DNA of 64,000 bases from an uncultured Granulosicoccus sp. (GTDB taxonomy: Bacteria > Pseudomonadota > Gammaproteobacteria > Granulosicoccales > Granulosicoccaceae): the NCBI GenBank assembly GCA_947495035.1, contig CANLXI010000006.1, positions 1 to 64,000 on the forward strand. Reading direction: 5' to 3'. Within the stretch, counting starts at the first letter, position 1. Every line of letters begins with the position of its first letter. Shown one piece after another: positions 1 through 8,536 of this stretch. Position numbers and translations under genes: made by a program. The notes under the pieces are model-generated. The model was not told where the DNA came from. It was given only the letters and a program-made list of their open reading frames with translations, and did no database searches.

Positions 1-88
1 TCGAGCAGTCGAGCAGTCGAGCAGTCGAGCAGTCGAGCAGTCGAGCAGTCGAGCAGTCGAGCAGTCGAGCAGTCGAGCAGTCGAGTAG
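1..88. repeat. 8-bp tandem repeat, unit TCGAGCAG
   Basis: Ten exact copies of TCGAGCAG fill positions 1-80 and an eleventh copy with one change (TCGAGTAG) fills 81-88. The array continues past the left edge, so its full length is unknown. It ends four bases from the stop codon of the PotA-like gene and so lies just downstream of that gene. The unit length is not a multiple of three, and nothing suggests that the array is translated here. This is a simple-sequence repeat of the kind that gains and loses copies by replication slippage. Confidence 0.95.
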
Positions 89-92
89 TTGC

Positions 93-1094
93 TCAGGCAT
101 CAGACAGTTCGTAGAGGTCATCGTGTGACCAGTGCACGCAGATGCTGTCTCCGGTGCGAACACGATCACGGTGGAAATCACCGTCAGGCATTGAGGCGAC
201 CAGCTCGACACCGTTGCAGTCGAGTGAGACATCCACCGTGCGGCCAAGGAATTCGACATTGGCTACCTGTGCCGCCACGCCGCCGCCGTTCGTGGACAGA
301 CGTGTACGATCGGTACGCAAGGCATAGGCACGACCATCGACGTCGACGATGTTGTGACCACCCATGAATTTCGCAACGAAGCTTGTCTGCGGAGCGTTGA
401 AGATCTCCTCGGGTGTACCTGCCTGTTCAATGACCGAGTTGTTCATCAGAACCACACGATCTGACAGTGCCATGGCCTCGTCCTGGCTATGGGTCACATG
501 GATGAACGTCATGCCGAGTTCGCGCTGCAGACGGGACAGTTCAGCTCGCATGCGTATGCGCAGGAATGGATCCAGTGCGGAAAGTGGTTCGTCCAGCAGC
601 AACACCGAAGGCTCGGTTATCAGTGCGCGTGCCAGTGCAACCCGTTGCTGCTGTCCGCCCGATAGCTGCTCAGGCATGCGTGAAGCGAATTCGTCCATAT
701 GCACCAGTTCCAGCAGTTCGTGCGCCTTGCGTTCCCGAGCAGTGGTGTCGACCCCCCGCATCTTCAGGCTGAAGGCCACGTTGTCGAGCACGCTCAGATG
801 GGGGAACAGGGCGTAGCTCTGGAACATCATGGCCGTGCCGCGCTGCGCAGGCCGCAGCTGGCTGATGCTGCGACCATCGAGGCGTATGTCACCCGAACTG
901 ACTGATTCGTGTCCGGCGATCATTCGCAGAGTCGTGGATTTGCCGCAGCCCGACGGACCCAGCAGACTGACATACTGGCCTGCCGGGAAATGCTGAGTGA
1001 AGCTGTCGACTGCAATGGAATCACCAAAACGCTTGGTGACCTGCATCAGTTCCAGTTCGCCGTGGAGTGGCTTGTCGTTCAACGGGGTTCCCAT
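93..1094 (-). CDS. PotA-like ABC transporter ATP-binding protein
   Basis: This is the ATPase subunit of an ABC importer and would power uptake from the inner face of the membrane. The 333-residue protein has a Walker A motif GPSGCGKS at residues 46-53, a Q-loop in FQSYALFPH near 91, the signature LSGGQQQR at 144-151, Walker B VLLLDEP at 164-170 and an H-loop histidine near 202. A TOBE-like C-terminal region follows from about residue 245. Sequence and length resemble the PotA/FbpC group (polyamine, iron or phosphonate uptake). The permease and binding protein genes are not in view and may lie to the left beyond the 8-bp repeat. The substrate cannot be assigned from this subunit alone. Confidence 0.9.
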   Translation of the reverse strand: MGTPLNDKPLHGELELMQVTKRFGDSIAVDSFTQHFPAGQYVSLLGPSGCGKSTTLRMIAGHESVSSGDIRLDGRSISQLRPAQRGTAMMFQSYALFPHLSVLDNVAFSLKMRGVDTTARERKAHELLELVHMDEFASRMPEQLSGGQQQRVALARALITEPSVLLLDEPLSALDPFLRIRMRAELSRLQRELGMTFIHVTHSQDEAMALSDRVVLMNNSVIEQAGTPEEIFNAPQTSFVAKFMGGHNIVDVDGRAYALRTDRTRLSTNGGGVAAQVANVEFLGRTVDVSLDCNGVELVASMPDGDFHRDRVRTGDSICVHWSHDDLYELSDA

Positions 1095-1130
1095 ATGGTG
1101 CGTGTTTCAGATTGATTGCACTCAGGTGGT

Positions 1131-1152
1131 GCGTAAAAAGATCGTTTTTCGC
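1131..1152. promoter_or_regulatory. Imperfect inverted repeat between divergent genes
   Basis: A 22-bp element with 11-base arms, GCGTAAAAAGA and TCGTTTTTCGC, pairs at nine of eleven positions. It lies in the 214-bp gap between the divergent PotA-like gene and the GNAT gene, close to the start of the former. The position suits an operator, but no regulator gene is adjacent and the function is inferred only from symmetry and place. Confidence 0.3.
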
Positions 1153-1308
1153 GAAATAACAGGCTTTTCGGCCTCACAGGTAACCTCAGTGTCAAGTTTC
1201 GTACCGTGTTGGATGCCGCCGTCAAATCAATGACCATTCATGACGCGACAGCCTTGCAGTGCTACGCTCTTCGGATCCTTTGCAGAACGAGCAGGACCCG
1301 TCAAGAAC

Positions 1309-2175
1309 ATGAGCACTCCCACGATTCGCCCGGCAACCTTTGCCGAGATCGAGCTCATGCTCGATTGGGCAAGCAGAGAAGGCTGGAATCCCGGTGTGGA
1401 CGATGCACGTCTGTTTCAGCAGGCGGATCCTGACGGCTTCTTCATGGCCTTTGACGGTGAGCAGCCCGCGGCCGCCATCTCGGTTGTCCGGCATGATGAA
1501 GAACATGGATTTCTGGGCCTGTACATCTGTCATCCGGACTATCGCGGTCAGGGGTTCGGATGGGCGGTGTGGCAGGCAGGGATGCGCTATCTGGAAGGCA
1601 AGGTCATTGGTCTGGATGGGGTCGTGGAACAGCAGAACAACTATCGCAAGTCCGGCTTCGAGCTGGCCTACCGCAATATCCGCTTCGCCGGCTTGACCTC
1701 AGGGTTGTCCAGTGTCGGTACCAGCGAAGCCGTGAGTGGCAGCTGCCGAGCCTATGGCGCTGAGGACTGGACAGCGCTGCTGGCCATGGACGAAAAAGCG
1801 GCGGGCTATCGCCGGGAAGCACTGCTGGCCAGTTGGGTTGCACCGAGCGATTCGCGGCACTCACTTGTCTGTGTCGCTGATGATGGAACCCTGCAGGCTT
1901 TCGCTACCATTCGACGGTGTGCAGAGGGTTACAAGGCAGGACCCGTATTGGCCCGTTCTGTGGATCATGCAGGCGAGCTGCTACGCCAACTGGTTTCTAC
2001 AACGTCTGCATCGACTCTCATACTGGACGTGCCAGAGCCGAATAAGGAAGGGGTCGAGCTGGCCAGTCGCATCGGGCTGACTGCCGTCTTCGAAACCGCG
2101 CGGATGTACAAGGGGAAGTGCCCGCGTTATCAGTTGGGTGAGTTGTTCGGGGTTGCCTCCTTCGAACTGGGTTAA
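1309..2175 (+). CDS. GNAT-family N-acetyltransferase
   Basis: A probable acetyl-CoA-dependent acetyltransferase of 288 residues in two parts. Residues 1-130 form a GNAT fold: the acetyl-CoA binding loop reads RGQGFG at 79-84 after the beta-4 segment LGLYICHPDYRG. The second half (about 140-288) resembles the C-terminal domain of the YitH-like two-domain acetyltransferases. The start at 1309 (MSTPTIRP) is preferred because the GNAT fold begins directly after it, whereas an upstream in-frame start at 1240 adds 23 residues without recognisable content. The substrate is not evident. The next reading frame begins at this gene's stop region, so the small membrane protein is probably co-transcribed. 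Confidence 0.85.
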   Translation: MSTPTIRPATFAEIELMLDWASREGWNPGVDDARLFQQADPDGFFMAFDGEQPAAAISVVRHDEEHGFLGLYICHPDYRGQGFGWAVWQAGMRYLEGKVIGLDGVVEQQNNYRKSGFELAYRNIRFAGLTSGLSSVGTSEAVSGSCRAYGAEDWTALLAMDEKAAGYRREALLASWVAPSDSRHSLVCVADDGTLQAFATIRRCAEGYKAGPVLARSVDHAGELLRQLVSTTSASTLILDVPEPNKEGVELASRIGLTAVFETARMYKGKCPRYQLGELFGVASFELG

Positions 2176-2210
2176 TGCAAGTCCGGCTTTTGTCGGGCAG
2201 GAAGAATGAC

Positions 2211-2393
2211 ATGAAGAAGCGCAGCAATCTGACGAAGGCACTGCTCATTTCGCTGGCCCTGACCGGATTGGTGTTTCTCTATTTCCTGATTTCCGGCCAG
2301 AGCATGCAGGTCAACGAGCTGATGAGCTATGTCGCCGGTCTGTTCGGTGGCATTCTGGTGTATCTCTGGTTTGTTGGCAGACGAAGAAAATAG
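2211..2393 (+). CDS. Small two-helix membrane protein
   Basis: This 60-residue protein has a basic N-terminus (MKKRSNLTK), a hydrophobic helix at about residues 9-27, a short polar stretch, a second helix at about 33-53 and a basic tail GRRRK. The predicted topology is a helical hairpin in the inner membrane with both ends in the cytoplasm. The ATG at 2211 is chosen because it leads directly into the charged-then-hydrophobic pattern. An earlier in-frame ATG at 2175 adds 12 residues. It follows the GNAT gene closely and is probably in the same transcript. I do not recognise a family and assign no function. Confidence 0.6.
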   Translation: MKKRSNLTKALLISLALTGLVFLYFLISGQSMQVNELMSYVAGLFGGILVYLWFVGRRRK

Positions 2394-2739
2394 CTGATTG
2401 CACTATCGCGCCGGGGATACCGTGAGCGCCAGTTGCCAGTCCACGTCCCTGTGGCGGAACTGAAGTATCGAATGATGCGTGAAGTCCTCGTCACAAACAG
2501 GACCTTTCGCGTTCTGTAAACGAGATGACCTGCTGGGCTGACTGCATCGTCAGGCCTTCCCGATACGCTTGCAATCAAGACTGTTCGAGCGTCCTCTCAA
2601 CCGTGAAAAGCTTACAAACTGAAAGGGGGTTGACCAGCGCTGGTCCATGATTCTGCTGCGCAGCGTCGTATCACCGGCTCACGGAGTCGGCGAACCGCGC
2701 ATGACACTGACCACTCGCACGCAGGAGATCAACGAGCAC
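2394..2739. other. Intergenic region before the hemerythrin gene
   Basis: This 346-bp stretch contains no convincing gene. It should hold the promoter of the hemerythrin gene. The one clear element is the perfect 14-bp palindrome at 2632-2645. An in-frame upstream extension of the hemerythrin frame starts at 2647 but has no family similarity. Confidence 0.6.
2632..2645. promoter_or_regulatory. Perfect 14-bp palindrome upstream of the hemerythrin gene
   Basis: GACCAGCGCTGGTC is fully self-complementary and lies about 95 bp before the likely hemerythrin start codon. A perfect palindrome of this length in an upstream region is a reasonable candidate for a dimeric repressor site, but no regulator is encoded next to it. 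Confidence 0.4.
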
Positions 2740-3177
2740 ATGAACATACTGGAACGGATAAAGTCGGACCACGAGACACAGCGTGACCTGATGAGAAGGA
2801 TCGAGGACACCGAAGGCGACTCCGAGAAACGGCGAGAACTGTACCAGCAGTTCAAGGCCGAATTCGAAGCCCATGCGGCAGCCGAAGAGCATGCCTTCTA
2901 TGCCCCACTCATGAAGCACTCGGAAAGCACTGATCAGAGTCGCCACAGTGTGGCAGAACATCATGAGGCGATGGAATTGATCGAGAAGCTGGACGAAACC
3001 GACATGAGTTCACCGGAGTGGCTCAAGACCTTCAAGAAGCTGGTTCACGACAACGATCACCACATGGAAGAGGAAGAGGACGATGTCTTCGCGCTTGCCC
3101 GGCAGACCCTGGGGGAATCGAAGCTGGCCGAGTTGCTGGAAGTCTTCGATGACAGGAAATCCGAGGAGATGGCGTGA
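2740..3177 (+). CDS. Hemerythrin-like (HHE domain) protein
   Basis: A 145-residue, highly charged cytoplasmic four-helix protein of the HHE cation-binding family, which binds a di-iron centre and is linked to oxygen, NO or iron handling. Candidate metal ligands fall in the expected order: H11 (SDHET), H45 and E49/E50 with H51, H74/H75, then H103 and H107/H108 followed by an acidic run. The start at 2740 (MNILERIKSDH) is chosen because this family normally begins a few residues before the first ligand. In-frame starts at 2701 and 2647 would add unmatched sequence. A strong hairpin just after the stop ends the unit. Confidence 0.85.
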   Translation: MNILERIKSDHETQRDLMRRIEDTEGDSEKRRELYQQFKAEFEAHAAAEEHAFYAPLMKHSESTDQSRHSVAEHHEAMELIEKLDETDMSSPEWLKTFKKLVHDNDHHMEEEEDDVFALARQTLGESKLAELLEVFDDRKSEEMA

Positions 3178-3182
3178 AGTTT

Positions 3183-3213
3183 GACGGGAAGCCGCTGGGC
3201 GCGGCTTCCCGTC
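3183..3213. terminator. Strong stem-loop, probable bidirectional terminator
   Basis: A perfect 13-bp stem (GACGGGAAGCCGC and its complement) encloses the 5-base loop TGGGC. It lies between the convergent hemerythrin (+) and lipoprotein (-) genes, immediately after the hemerythrin stop. There is no long T run on either side, so termination strength is inferred from stem and position. Confidence 0.75.
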
Positions 3214-3228
3214 AGTGGTTGTGACCTC

Positions 3229-4287
3229 TCAAAACGACAATACGAAGTCCTGAGAGGGGAATACATGGTCATCAATGAAGGATATGGCAGAACCTTCGCT
3301 CACAATGTCGACTTGTACCTTGCCTGCCTGATCCTGCAGCGCGGTGAGCGTCACACTGGAGCCATCCGGCAGCACGCTGGTCTGTGATGCTGCGTCCATT
3401 GCATCGGCCATGCCGATACTGATGCTGCTGGTCACGCTGGCGGTCCCGTTGATGGCGCTGTTGCTGTAGTGGTCAAAGTGTGCTTTCAGGCTGGCGGACT
3501 CCCGTTGTGCAATCGTGAGTGGGCACAGGGGAGCGTTTGAACTGGCATCGTGAAACCTGGCATCCCAGCGATCATGGCTGTAGTCGGAAACCGTGATACT
3601 GCCGGCGATACCACTCTCTTCGATCAGCGCCGAGGTGATAGAGGATCCTTCGATCAGAGAACGGTTGTCTTCTTCAAGGGTGCAGGAGCCGCGCTCCACG
3701 CCAACCGCTGCTGATCCATCCGTACGCTGACGCATCGCCGTACCACTGATCAGTAATCGCTCACTGTCACCGGAGCGAATTTCCAGAGCTTCGAATGTGG
3801 CCGTTATGGCGATGTAGCTGCCTGAACCGATCACACCCGGATTGACTTCTCGTGTCAGAGAGCCGGACAGGGTTCGACTTTCAAGGGAGCAATCGGCGAA
3901 TGTGGCGACATGGGAGGGAATCGGTCCATTGCGGCTGATCCTGTTTGCATTGACGGTTCCACCATCGGGACAGGGGTAGTCGCTGTTTTCTTCGGCATCG
4001 GCCGCCTCGATTGCAAGTGCAGCCACGGCAGAATCGATGTCGAAGTAGCGATCCAGAAACCTGCCGGTGGCAAGATCGCGCGACAGATCACGAACCTCCG
4101 GATAGCCCAGGCGCGCGACGTCGGACGTCCCGTTTTCATCGGCGAGCGCAAATGGCAGACCACCAGCGTCCGATTCTGGTGGAGAGCTGATAGCACTGCC
4201 ACCGCCAGAATCGCTACAACCGCTGCTCAGGACGATGAGTGAAGCCAGCAGCAGGCAGTAGGTCGGACGGGTGGCGCAATGGGTCAT
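3229..4287 (-). CDS. Hypothetical lipoprotein
   Basis: A 352-residue protein with a lipoprotein signal peptide: a short N-terminus, hydrophobic segment YCLLLASLIVL and lipobox LSSGC with the acylated cysteine at residue 24. The mature part begins with a low-complexity Ser/Gly/Asp linker and continues with Thr/Ser-rich, probably beta-rich sequence without a motif that I recognise. Two internal cysteines (in SDYPCPDGG and FADCSLES) could form a disulfide in the periplasm. It is convergent with the hemerythrin gene and stands alone, so context gives no clue to function. Confidence 0.75.
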   Translation of the reverse strand: MTHCATRPTYCLLLASLIVLSSGCSDSGGGSAISSPPESDAGGLPFALADENGTSDVARLGYPEVRDLSRDLATGRFLDRYFDIDSAVAALAIEAADAEENSDYPCPDGGTVNANRISRNGPIPSHVATFADCSLESRTLSGSLTREVNPGVIGSGSYIAITATFEALEIRSGDSERLLISGTAMRQRTDGSAAVGVERGSCTLEEDNRSLIEGSSITSALIEESGIAGSITVSDYSHDRWDARFHDASSNAPLCPLTIAQRESASLKAHFDHYSNSAINGTASVTSSISIGMADAMDAASQTSVLPDGSSVTLTALQDQAGKVQVDIVSEGSAISFIDDHVFPSQDFVLSF

Positions 4288-4726
4288 GGTGCATTCTCGA
4301 TGAGCAGGAAAACAGCTGGATTGAGAGCGCTATATGCGCCTGGCAGTGACCTCCGTCAAGAGAAATCTCGGGTATTTTTACGCCTGATTGATGTACGGGA
4401 AATCACCGCCGAGTCCATGGGGGCGTTGGTTTGAAATTTCCATTTTTCTACGGAAAGGTCGACGCGCAGTCTTTCGGTATATCGAGCCGGTCTCATCAGG
4501 CTGGTGCCCTCATGAGATATCGACGCTGTCATTTGCCAGCGTGCTCTGATTCCCGGGAATCGGGCTGTGGACTTTCGCTTGCGAGCCACTTGTCAGTCCG
4601 GTCCGCGATTCGCGCAGGCTTGTCGATGTGCTGCAAAAAGGGTACTGCCGTGCTGCAAATTCAGCAGCAAGTGAAAACTATATAGGTGATAGATTTTACT
4701 CTCAGTTCAGATTCCGAGCAAAGAAC
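4288..4726. other. 439-bp intergenic region before the nitrile hydratase operon
   Basis: No supported gene lies here. The region separates the lipoprotein gene (-) from the HupE-like gene (+) and must hold promoters for both. It contains the perfect 14-bp palindrome GATTCCCGGGAATC at 4548-4561, a CGCGATTCGCG symmetric element near 4606-4618, and a small GCTGC/GCAGC hairpin around 4656-4672. A cobalt- or nitrile-responsive control element could lie here, but I cannot match a known riboswitch. Confidence 0.55.
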
Positions 4727-5404
4727 ATGTCATCCAAGACTTCTCATAACCGAACTCCACTGTCCCATTTCCGAGCCATCGGGAAGAAAACCAGACACAG
4801 ACTGTTGTTTCTGGCAAGCATTGCCTTGACCCCGTTGTCGGCGCTTGCGCATCATCCACTGGGCGGTCGACAACCTGAAACGGCCTTGGAAGGCCTGCTC
4901 TCAGGCATCGGACATCCTGTGATCGGCCTGGACCATCTTGCCTTCATCATAGCAGCAGGTTTGTTGGCTGCCATCGCAAGGCGCGGTCTGTTGATTCCAC
5001 TGGGTTTTGTTGCCGGAAGCATGGCAGGAGTGGGGTTGCATCTGCAGTTGTTCACGATCCCGGCAGTCGAGCTGTTCATTGCCGCCTCTGTTGTACTTGT
5101 CGGTGCCTTGCTGACAATGAAACAGCGGCTTGATGTACGCAAAGAGGCCATTCTGACGGCCGTAGCCGGAGTCTTTCACGGTTATGCCTATGCGGAAGCA
5201 ATTGTAGGGGCGAACATGGCGACGTTAGCTTCCTATCTCACCGGACTGACGCTTGTCCAGATGGTCATGGCCCTTGGCAGCTATCTGCTTGCCGCGCGGC
5301 TCCTCAAGGGTGAATCTCTGGCAGACAATCGTCCTTTGCGACTTGTCGGGCTTGCAATATCGAGCATTGGTGCTGCCTTTTTTGCCATGGCGGCCATGGC
5401 CTGA
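4727..5404 (+). CDS. HupE/UreJ-family metal transporter, probably for cobalt
   Basis: A 225-residue inner-membrane protein. A cleavable signal-like segment ends at SALA (residue 41) and is followed by the His-rich start of the mature protein (HHPLGG) and the family motif HPVIGLDHL at about 63-71. About six hydrophobic segments follow. HupE/UreJ proteins are secondary nickel or cobalt transporters. Lying at the head of a cobalt-type nitrile hydratase operon, it most likely supplies cobalt, in place of the NhlF permease used in Rhodococcus. The start at 4727 is preferred to one at 4628 because it leads directly into the signal sequence. Confidence 0.8.
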   Translation: MSSKTSHNRTPLSHFRAIGKKTRHRLLFLASIALTPLSALAHHPLGGRQPETALEGLLSGIGHPVIGLDHLAFIIAAGLLAAIARRGLLIPLGFVAGSMAGVGLHLQLFTIPAVELFIAASVVLVGALLTMKQRLDVRKEAILTAVAGVFHGYAYAEAIVGANMATLASYLTGLTLVQMVMALGSYLLAARLLKGESLADNRPLRLVGLAISSIGAAFFAMAAMA

Positions 5405-5474
5405 CAGGAGGGTTTTCGAATGCTCTCTCTACATGTCGATGAATTCAAACCCGCACGATGGGAAGGTATAAAGC

Positions 5475-5975
5475 ATGAAACAATCTGAAGCACTTACTGT
5501 CAGTATCGGAATTCTAGGCGGCGTCGCGGTCGTCGTCACGGCGACGATCATTCCGGTTCCAGTCTGGGTCACGTTTACCGCCTGGGCGTCATTCTTCATA
5601 GTCGGCGGAGGCAAGGCAGGGTTCGTCAAATCCGTAGCCTGCAATTTCACGGGTATCCTGATTGCCGGATTATCCTTGCTGGCAATAGAGCTGATCGGGG
5701 ACAATCTTCTGGTGGCGGCAATCTGCGTCGGCATCGGTAGCGCAGCCATGGTGCAGGCATCCAAGCTGCCATTCACGCACGGTATCATTCCAGCCATTGT
5801 CTGGGGGTTTTCTCAAACCGTAGGCACGACAGCAGTTACCGGTCTTGCAGTAAGTGATCCTTTCCCGGAAAACCCGATTCTGATTGCAGTTACGGCCATG
5901 CTGCTGGGTGCCGTGTTCGGCTATGCGTCCGAGGCCTGGGGGAAGAAGTTGACGACGATCGAGCCGGTTTCATGA
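5475..5975 (+). CDS. DUF1097 family membrane protein
   Basis: A 166-residue hydrophobic protein with about five transmembrane segments. It resembles DUF1097 proteins such as E. coli YcdZ in size, in the early segment around PVPVWVTFTAWASFF and in the glycine-rich GGGKAG motif. The function of this family is not established. It sits 70 bp after the HupE-like gene and 126 bp before the CobW gene in the same direction, so a role in nitrile or amide uptake or in metal supply is an inference from context. Confidence 0.7.
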   Translation: MKQSEALTVSIGILGGVAVVVTATIIPVPVWVTFTAWASFFIVGGGKAGFVKSVACNFTGILIAGLSLLAIELIGDNLLVAAICVGIGSAAMVQASKLPFTHGIIPAIVWGFSQTVGTTAVTGLAVSDPFPENPILIAVTAMLLGAVFGYASEAWGKKLTTIEPVS

Positions 5976-6101
5976 TTGCCTGGTCTGCGAGGCAGTTCTG
6001 GCGCGAAGCCGATCCGAGTCGGCCGACGATTCCCGTAGGCAATTGCCCTTCAATGGCGACATTGTCGCTACTTCGATCAATCCACAGTTCTGGAAGCAGA
6101 C

Positions 6102-7127
6102 ATGACTCTTGACAAGAAAATTCCGGTAACGGTATTGACCGGTTATCTGGGTGCCGGCAAGACCACGCTGTTGAACAGAATTCTGACGGGTGACCATGGC
6201 AAGCGTATCGCCGTCATCGTCAATGAATTCGGTGAAATCGGTATCGATCATCAGTTGGTCGTGGGAGCTGATGAAGAGATATTCGAGATGAACAACGGAT
6301 GCATCTGTTGTACTGTGAGAGGTGACCTGATTCGAATCGTCTCGGATTTGACTGAACGTCTGAATGACTTCGATCACTTGATCATCGAAACGACCGGGTT
6401 GGCGGATCCTGCACCGGTCATACAGTCATTCTTCGTTGACGAGACCATGCTCAGGCATACACGACTTGACGCCGTTGTCACGGTTGTGGATGCCTGCCAC
6501 ATCGTCAATCACTGGGATAGTCATGAGGCGGAAGAGCAAATAGCCTTTGCTGATGTGGTGTTGTTGAACAAGGCAGACCTGACGAATGACGAAGAGCTTC
6601 AGGCTCTGAGACACAAGGTTCGAAGTCTCAACGGGATGGCGTCCATTCACACGACCAGAAACTGTGATGTCGATCTTGACAGCATTCTCGAAGTGAATGC
6701 CTTCGATCTTCAACAGGCTCTTGCCATCGACCCCAAATTGCTGGACGACGATGCTCATGAGCATGATGATGACATTCAATCCATTGCGTTCAAGGAGAAG
6801 GGGACCATGGACAGCGACGATCTGAACCGCTGGCTCTACCAGCTGGTACAGGCACGCGGCGCCGATATCTTTCGAATGAAGGGTATTCTCAATCTCGACG
6901 ACAATGCCCGACGCTTTGTTTTTCAGGGCGTGCACATGACTCTGGATGGGCAGCCCGGCAAGGCCTGGGCTGCTGGGCAGGAGAGGTTCAACGAGATGGT
7001 CTTCATTGGAAGAAACCTCGATGCCAGAGAGCTTCATGCCGGTTTCCGAAGCTGTTTCATCGAAGAAGATGCTGCAGATCCGGCCAATTCAAAAGACGTG
7101 AGGACAAACGATGAAATTACAGCATAA
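6102..7127 (+). CDS. CobW/P47K-type GTPase, nitrile hydratase metallochaperone
   Basis: A 341-residue COG0523 G3E GTPase. It has a P-loop GYLGAGKTT at 14-22, the metal-binding motif GCICC at 66-70, ETTGLADP, the guanine-recognition motif NKAD, and a His/Asp-rich loop ([10 protein letters not shown]) before the C-terminal CobW domain. Relatives act as metal insertases or chaperones, including the P47K activators encoded beside iron-type nitrile hydratases. The 3' end overlaps the beta-subunit start by 17 bases, which indicates translational coupling and a job in maturing this enzyme. It is odd to find it with a cobalt-type alpha subunit. Confidence 0.9.
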   Translation: MTLDKKIPVTVLTGYLGAGKTTLLNRILTGDHGKRIAVIVNEFGEIGIDHQLVVGADEEIFEMNNGCICCTVRGDLIRIVSDLTERLNDFDHLIIETTGLADPAPVIQSFFVDETMLRHTRLDAVVTVVDACHIVNHWDSHEAEEQIAFADVVLLNKADLTNDEELQALRHKVRSLNGMASIHTTRNCDVDLDSILEVNAFDLQQALAIDPKLLDDDAHEHDDDIQSIAFKEKGTMDSDDLNRWLYQLVQARGADIFRMKGILNLDDNARRFVFQGVHMTLDGQPGKAWAAGQERFNEMVFIGRNLDARELHAGFRSCFIEEDAADPANSKDVRTNDEITA

Positions 7128-7860
7128 TCTCGGTGGTCTGGAAGGGCTTGATCCTGTCAATACTGAACCGCGTGTCTTCGTGGAAGAATGGGAGCAGCGC
7201 ATATTCGGCATTCATACAGCGATGATGGCGTTGAGTAATCATCTTGATGGTTCGCTGCCGGATTACGACATGAGTCAGGTGCCAAGCACTTTCGAAAGCT
7301 TCTGGACCTGGGCACATTTGCGGCAGGGGGCCGAGAACATCCATCCGTTCGACTACTTTCGATTGCGATACTACGAAAAGTGGTTGGGGGGTATTTCCGG
7401 GTTCTTCATCGAAGAGGGGTATATCACCGAAGAAGAACTCGATGCTCGTGCAGCTCTGATCCTGAAAGACATGGCCGATGAAAAACCGACTGAGTTGCCG
7501 GCAGGTGGGGATCCCTTGATCGATACGCAGGTGGAGAAATACCTGCGGGAAGGTGATTCGCCAAAGAGAGCAGCCAGCACGGCACCCAGATTCAGTGTTG
7601 GTGACAGAGTGAGAATAAAGACGATTTCAGCCGGCGTTCACAGTCGACTGCCAGGCAATCTGCAAGGTCGTGTGGCAGAAGTGATGGAAGTCTATGAGGA
7701 ATCGTATACCTACTTCTACAGCACTGCAGATGGGCTCGGTACGCCCATGCCCGTGTACAACCTTGCCTTCAAGGCTGAAGATCTCTGGGACGAATCGTTG
7801 ATCGAGCCGGGCTCCGTATATTACAACGATATCTTTGAAGCCTATATCGAAGCTGCTTGA
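7111..7860 (+). CDS. nthB: Nitrile hydratase beta subunit
   Basis: The beta subunit of a heterodimeric nitrile hydratase, which hydrates nitriles to amides in the cytoplasm. The 249-residue protein keeps both expected parts: a helical N-terminal domain (about 1-130, with YYEKWLGG and the [11 protein letters not shown] segment) and a C-terminal SH3-like barrel (about 160-249, with [18 protein letters not shown] and YNLAF...LW). The N-terminus departs from the usual MNGIHDxGG form and has an insertion around residues 45-70, so it is a divergent member. Its start overlaps the CobW gene, and the alpha gene follows after 35 bases. Confidence 0.88.
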   Translation: MKLQHNLGGLEGLDPVNTEPRVFVEEWEQRIFGIHTAMMALSNHLDGSLPDYDMSQVPSTFESFWTWAHLRQGAENIHPFDYFRLRYYEKWLGGISGFFIEEGYITEEELDARAALILKDMADEKPTELPAGGDPLIDTQVEKYLREGDSPKRAASTAPRFSVGDRVRIKTISAGVHSRLPGNLQGRVAEVMEVYEESYTYFYSTADGLGTPMPVYNLAFKAEDLWDESLIEPGSVYYNDIFEAYIEAA

Positions 7861-7895
7861 TCAGTTCGACCAAACAATCAATTGGGAAATACACC

Positions 7896-8528
7896 ATGAC
7901 CAGTCTATACCCCGGATTCCGCTACGACGCGGACAAAGAAGTGATCAGTGAAGCAAGGGCGAAAGCACTCGAATCACTGTTGATAGAAAAAGGTGTCATC
8001 ACCGGAAAAACGGTCGACAAGGTGCTCGGCTATTTTGACACTGAAATGGGACCATTCAATGGTGCCAAACTGGTGGCACGAGCATGGGTCGACCCGGAAT
8101 TCAAGCAATTGCTGCTCGAGGATTGCAACGCCGCCTGTAAACAGCTCGACCTGCCCAATGGGATGTCCGGTGCCGAAGGTGAGCATATGCGTATCGTCGA
8201 GAACACTCCGGACGTTCACAATGTAGTGGTTTGCACTTTGTGCTCCTGCTACCCGTGGCCGACGCTCGGGCTGCCTCCCTATTGGTTCAAGGATCCGACA
8301 TTCCGAGCCCGAGTGGTTCGTGAGCCACGCGTCGTTCTGAACGAATTCGGTGTGCAGCTGGATGATTCGGTCAATGTGCGCATATGGGATAGCAGTGCTC
8401 AGATTCGCTGGTGGGTTCTGCCCATGAGACCCGAAGGCACCGAGGATCTCGGCGAGGAGGAGCTGGCCAGCTTGCTGACTCCGGAGGCCATGATGGGTGT
8501 GGCTCTGGTCAGAGCGCCTTCGGAGTAG
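7896..8528 (+). CDS. nthA: Nitrile hydratase alpha subunit, cobalt type
   Basis: The metal-bearing catalytic subunit, 210 residues. The metal-binding claw CTLCSC is at 113-118 and is followed by YPWPTLGLPPYW. Threonine rather than serine at the second position is the mark of the non-corrin cobalt class; C113, C116 and C118 are the metal ligands and the two later cysteines are normally oxidised to sulfenic and sulfinic forms. The start at 7896 (MTSLYPGF) is chosen over 7857 because a GGGA-type ribosome site precedes it and family length fits. The beta-alpha-accessory gene order is that of Rhodococcus rhodochrous cobalt enzymes. Confidence 0.93.
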   Translation: MTSLYPGFRYDADKEVISEARAKALESLLIEKGVITGKTVDKVLGYFDTEMGPFNGAKLVARAWVDPEFKQLLLEDCNAACKQLDLPNGMSGAEGEHMRIVENTPDVHNVVVCTLCSCYPWPTLGLPPYWFKDPTFRARVVREPRVVLNEFGVQLDDSVNVRIWDSSAQIRWWVLPMRPEGTEDLGEEELASLLTPEAMMGVALVRAPSE

Positions 8529-8536
8529 CATCGATC

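Noticed and set aside
1..88. CRISPR array or centromere-like iterons
   Set aside because: Units are contiguous 8-bp copies without spacers, and there is no Par, Rep or Cas gene beside them.
4500..4726. Possible cobalamin riboswitch before the HupE-like gene
   Set aside because: GGTGCC, GGGAATCGGG and GCCACTTG fragments occur in a plausible order, but the conserved B12-box and the CCGCAACTG-type core are missing. A covariance search would be decisive; I do not claim it.
5970..6377. 135-codon minus-strand frame between the DUF1097 and CobW genes
   Set aside because: Most of it is opposite the CobW gene and it has no recognisable domain.
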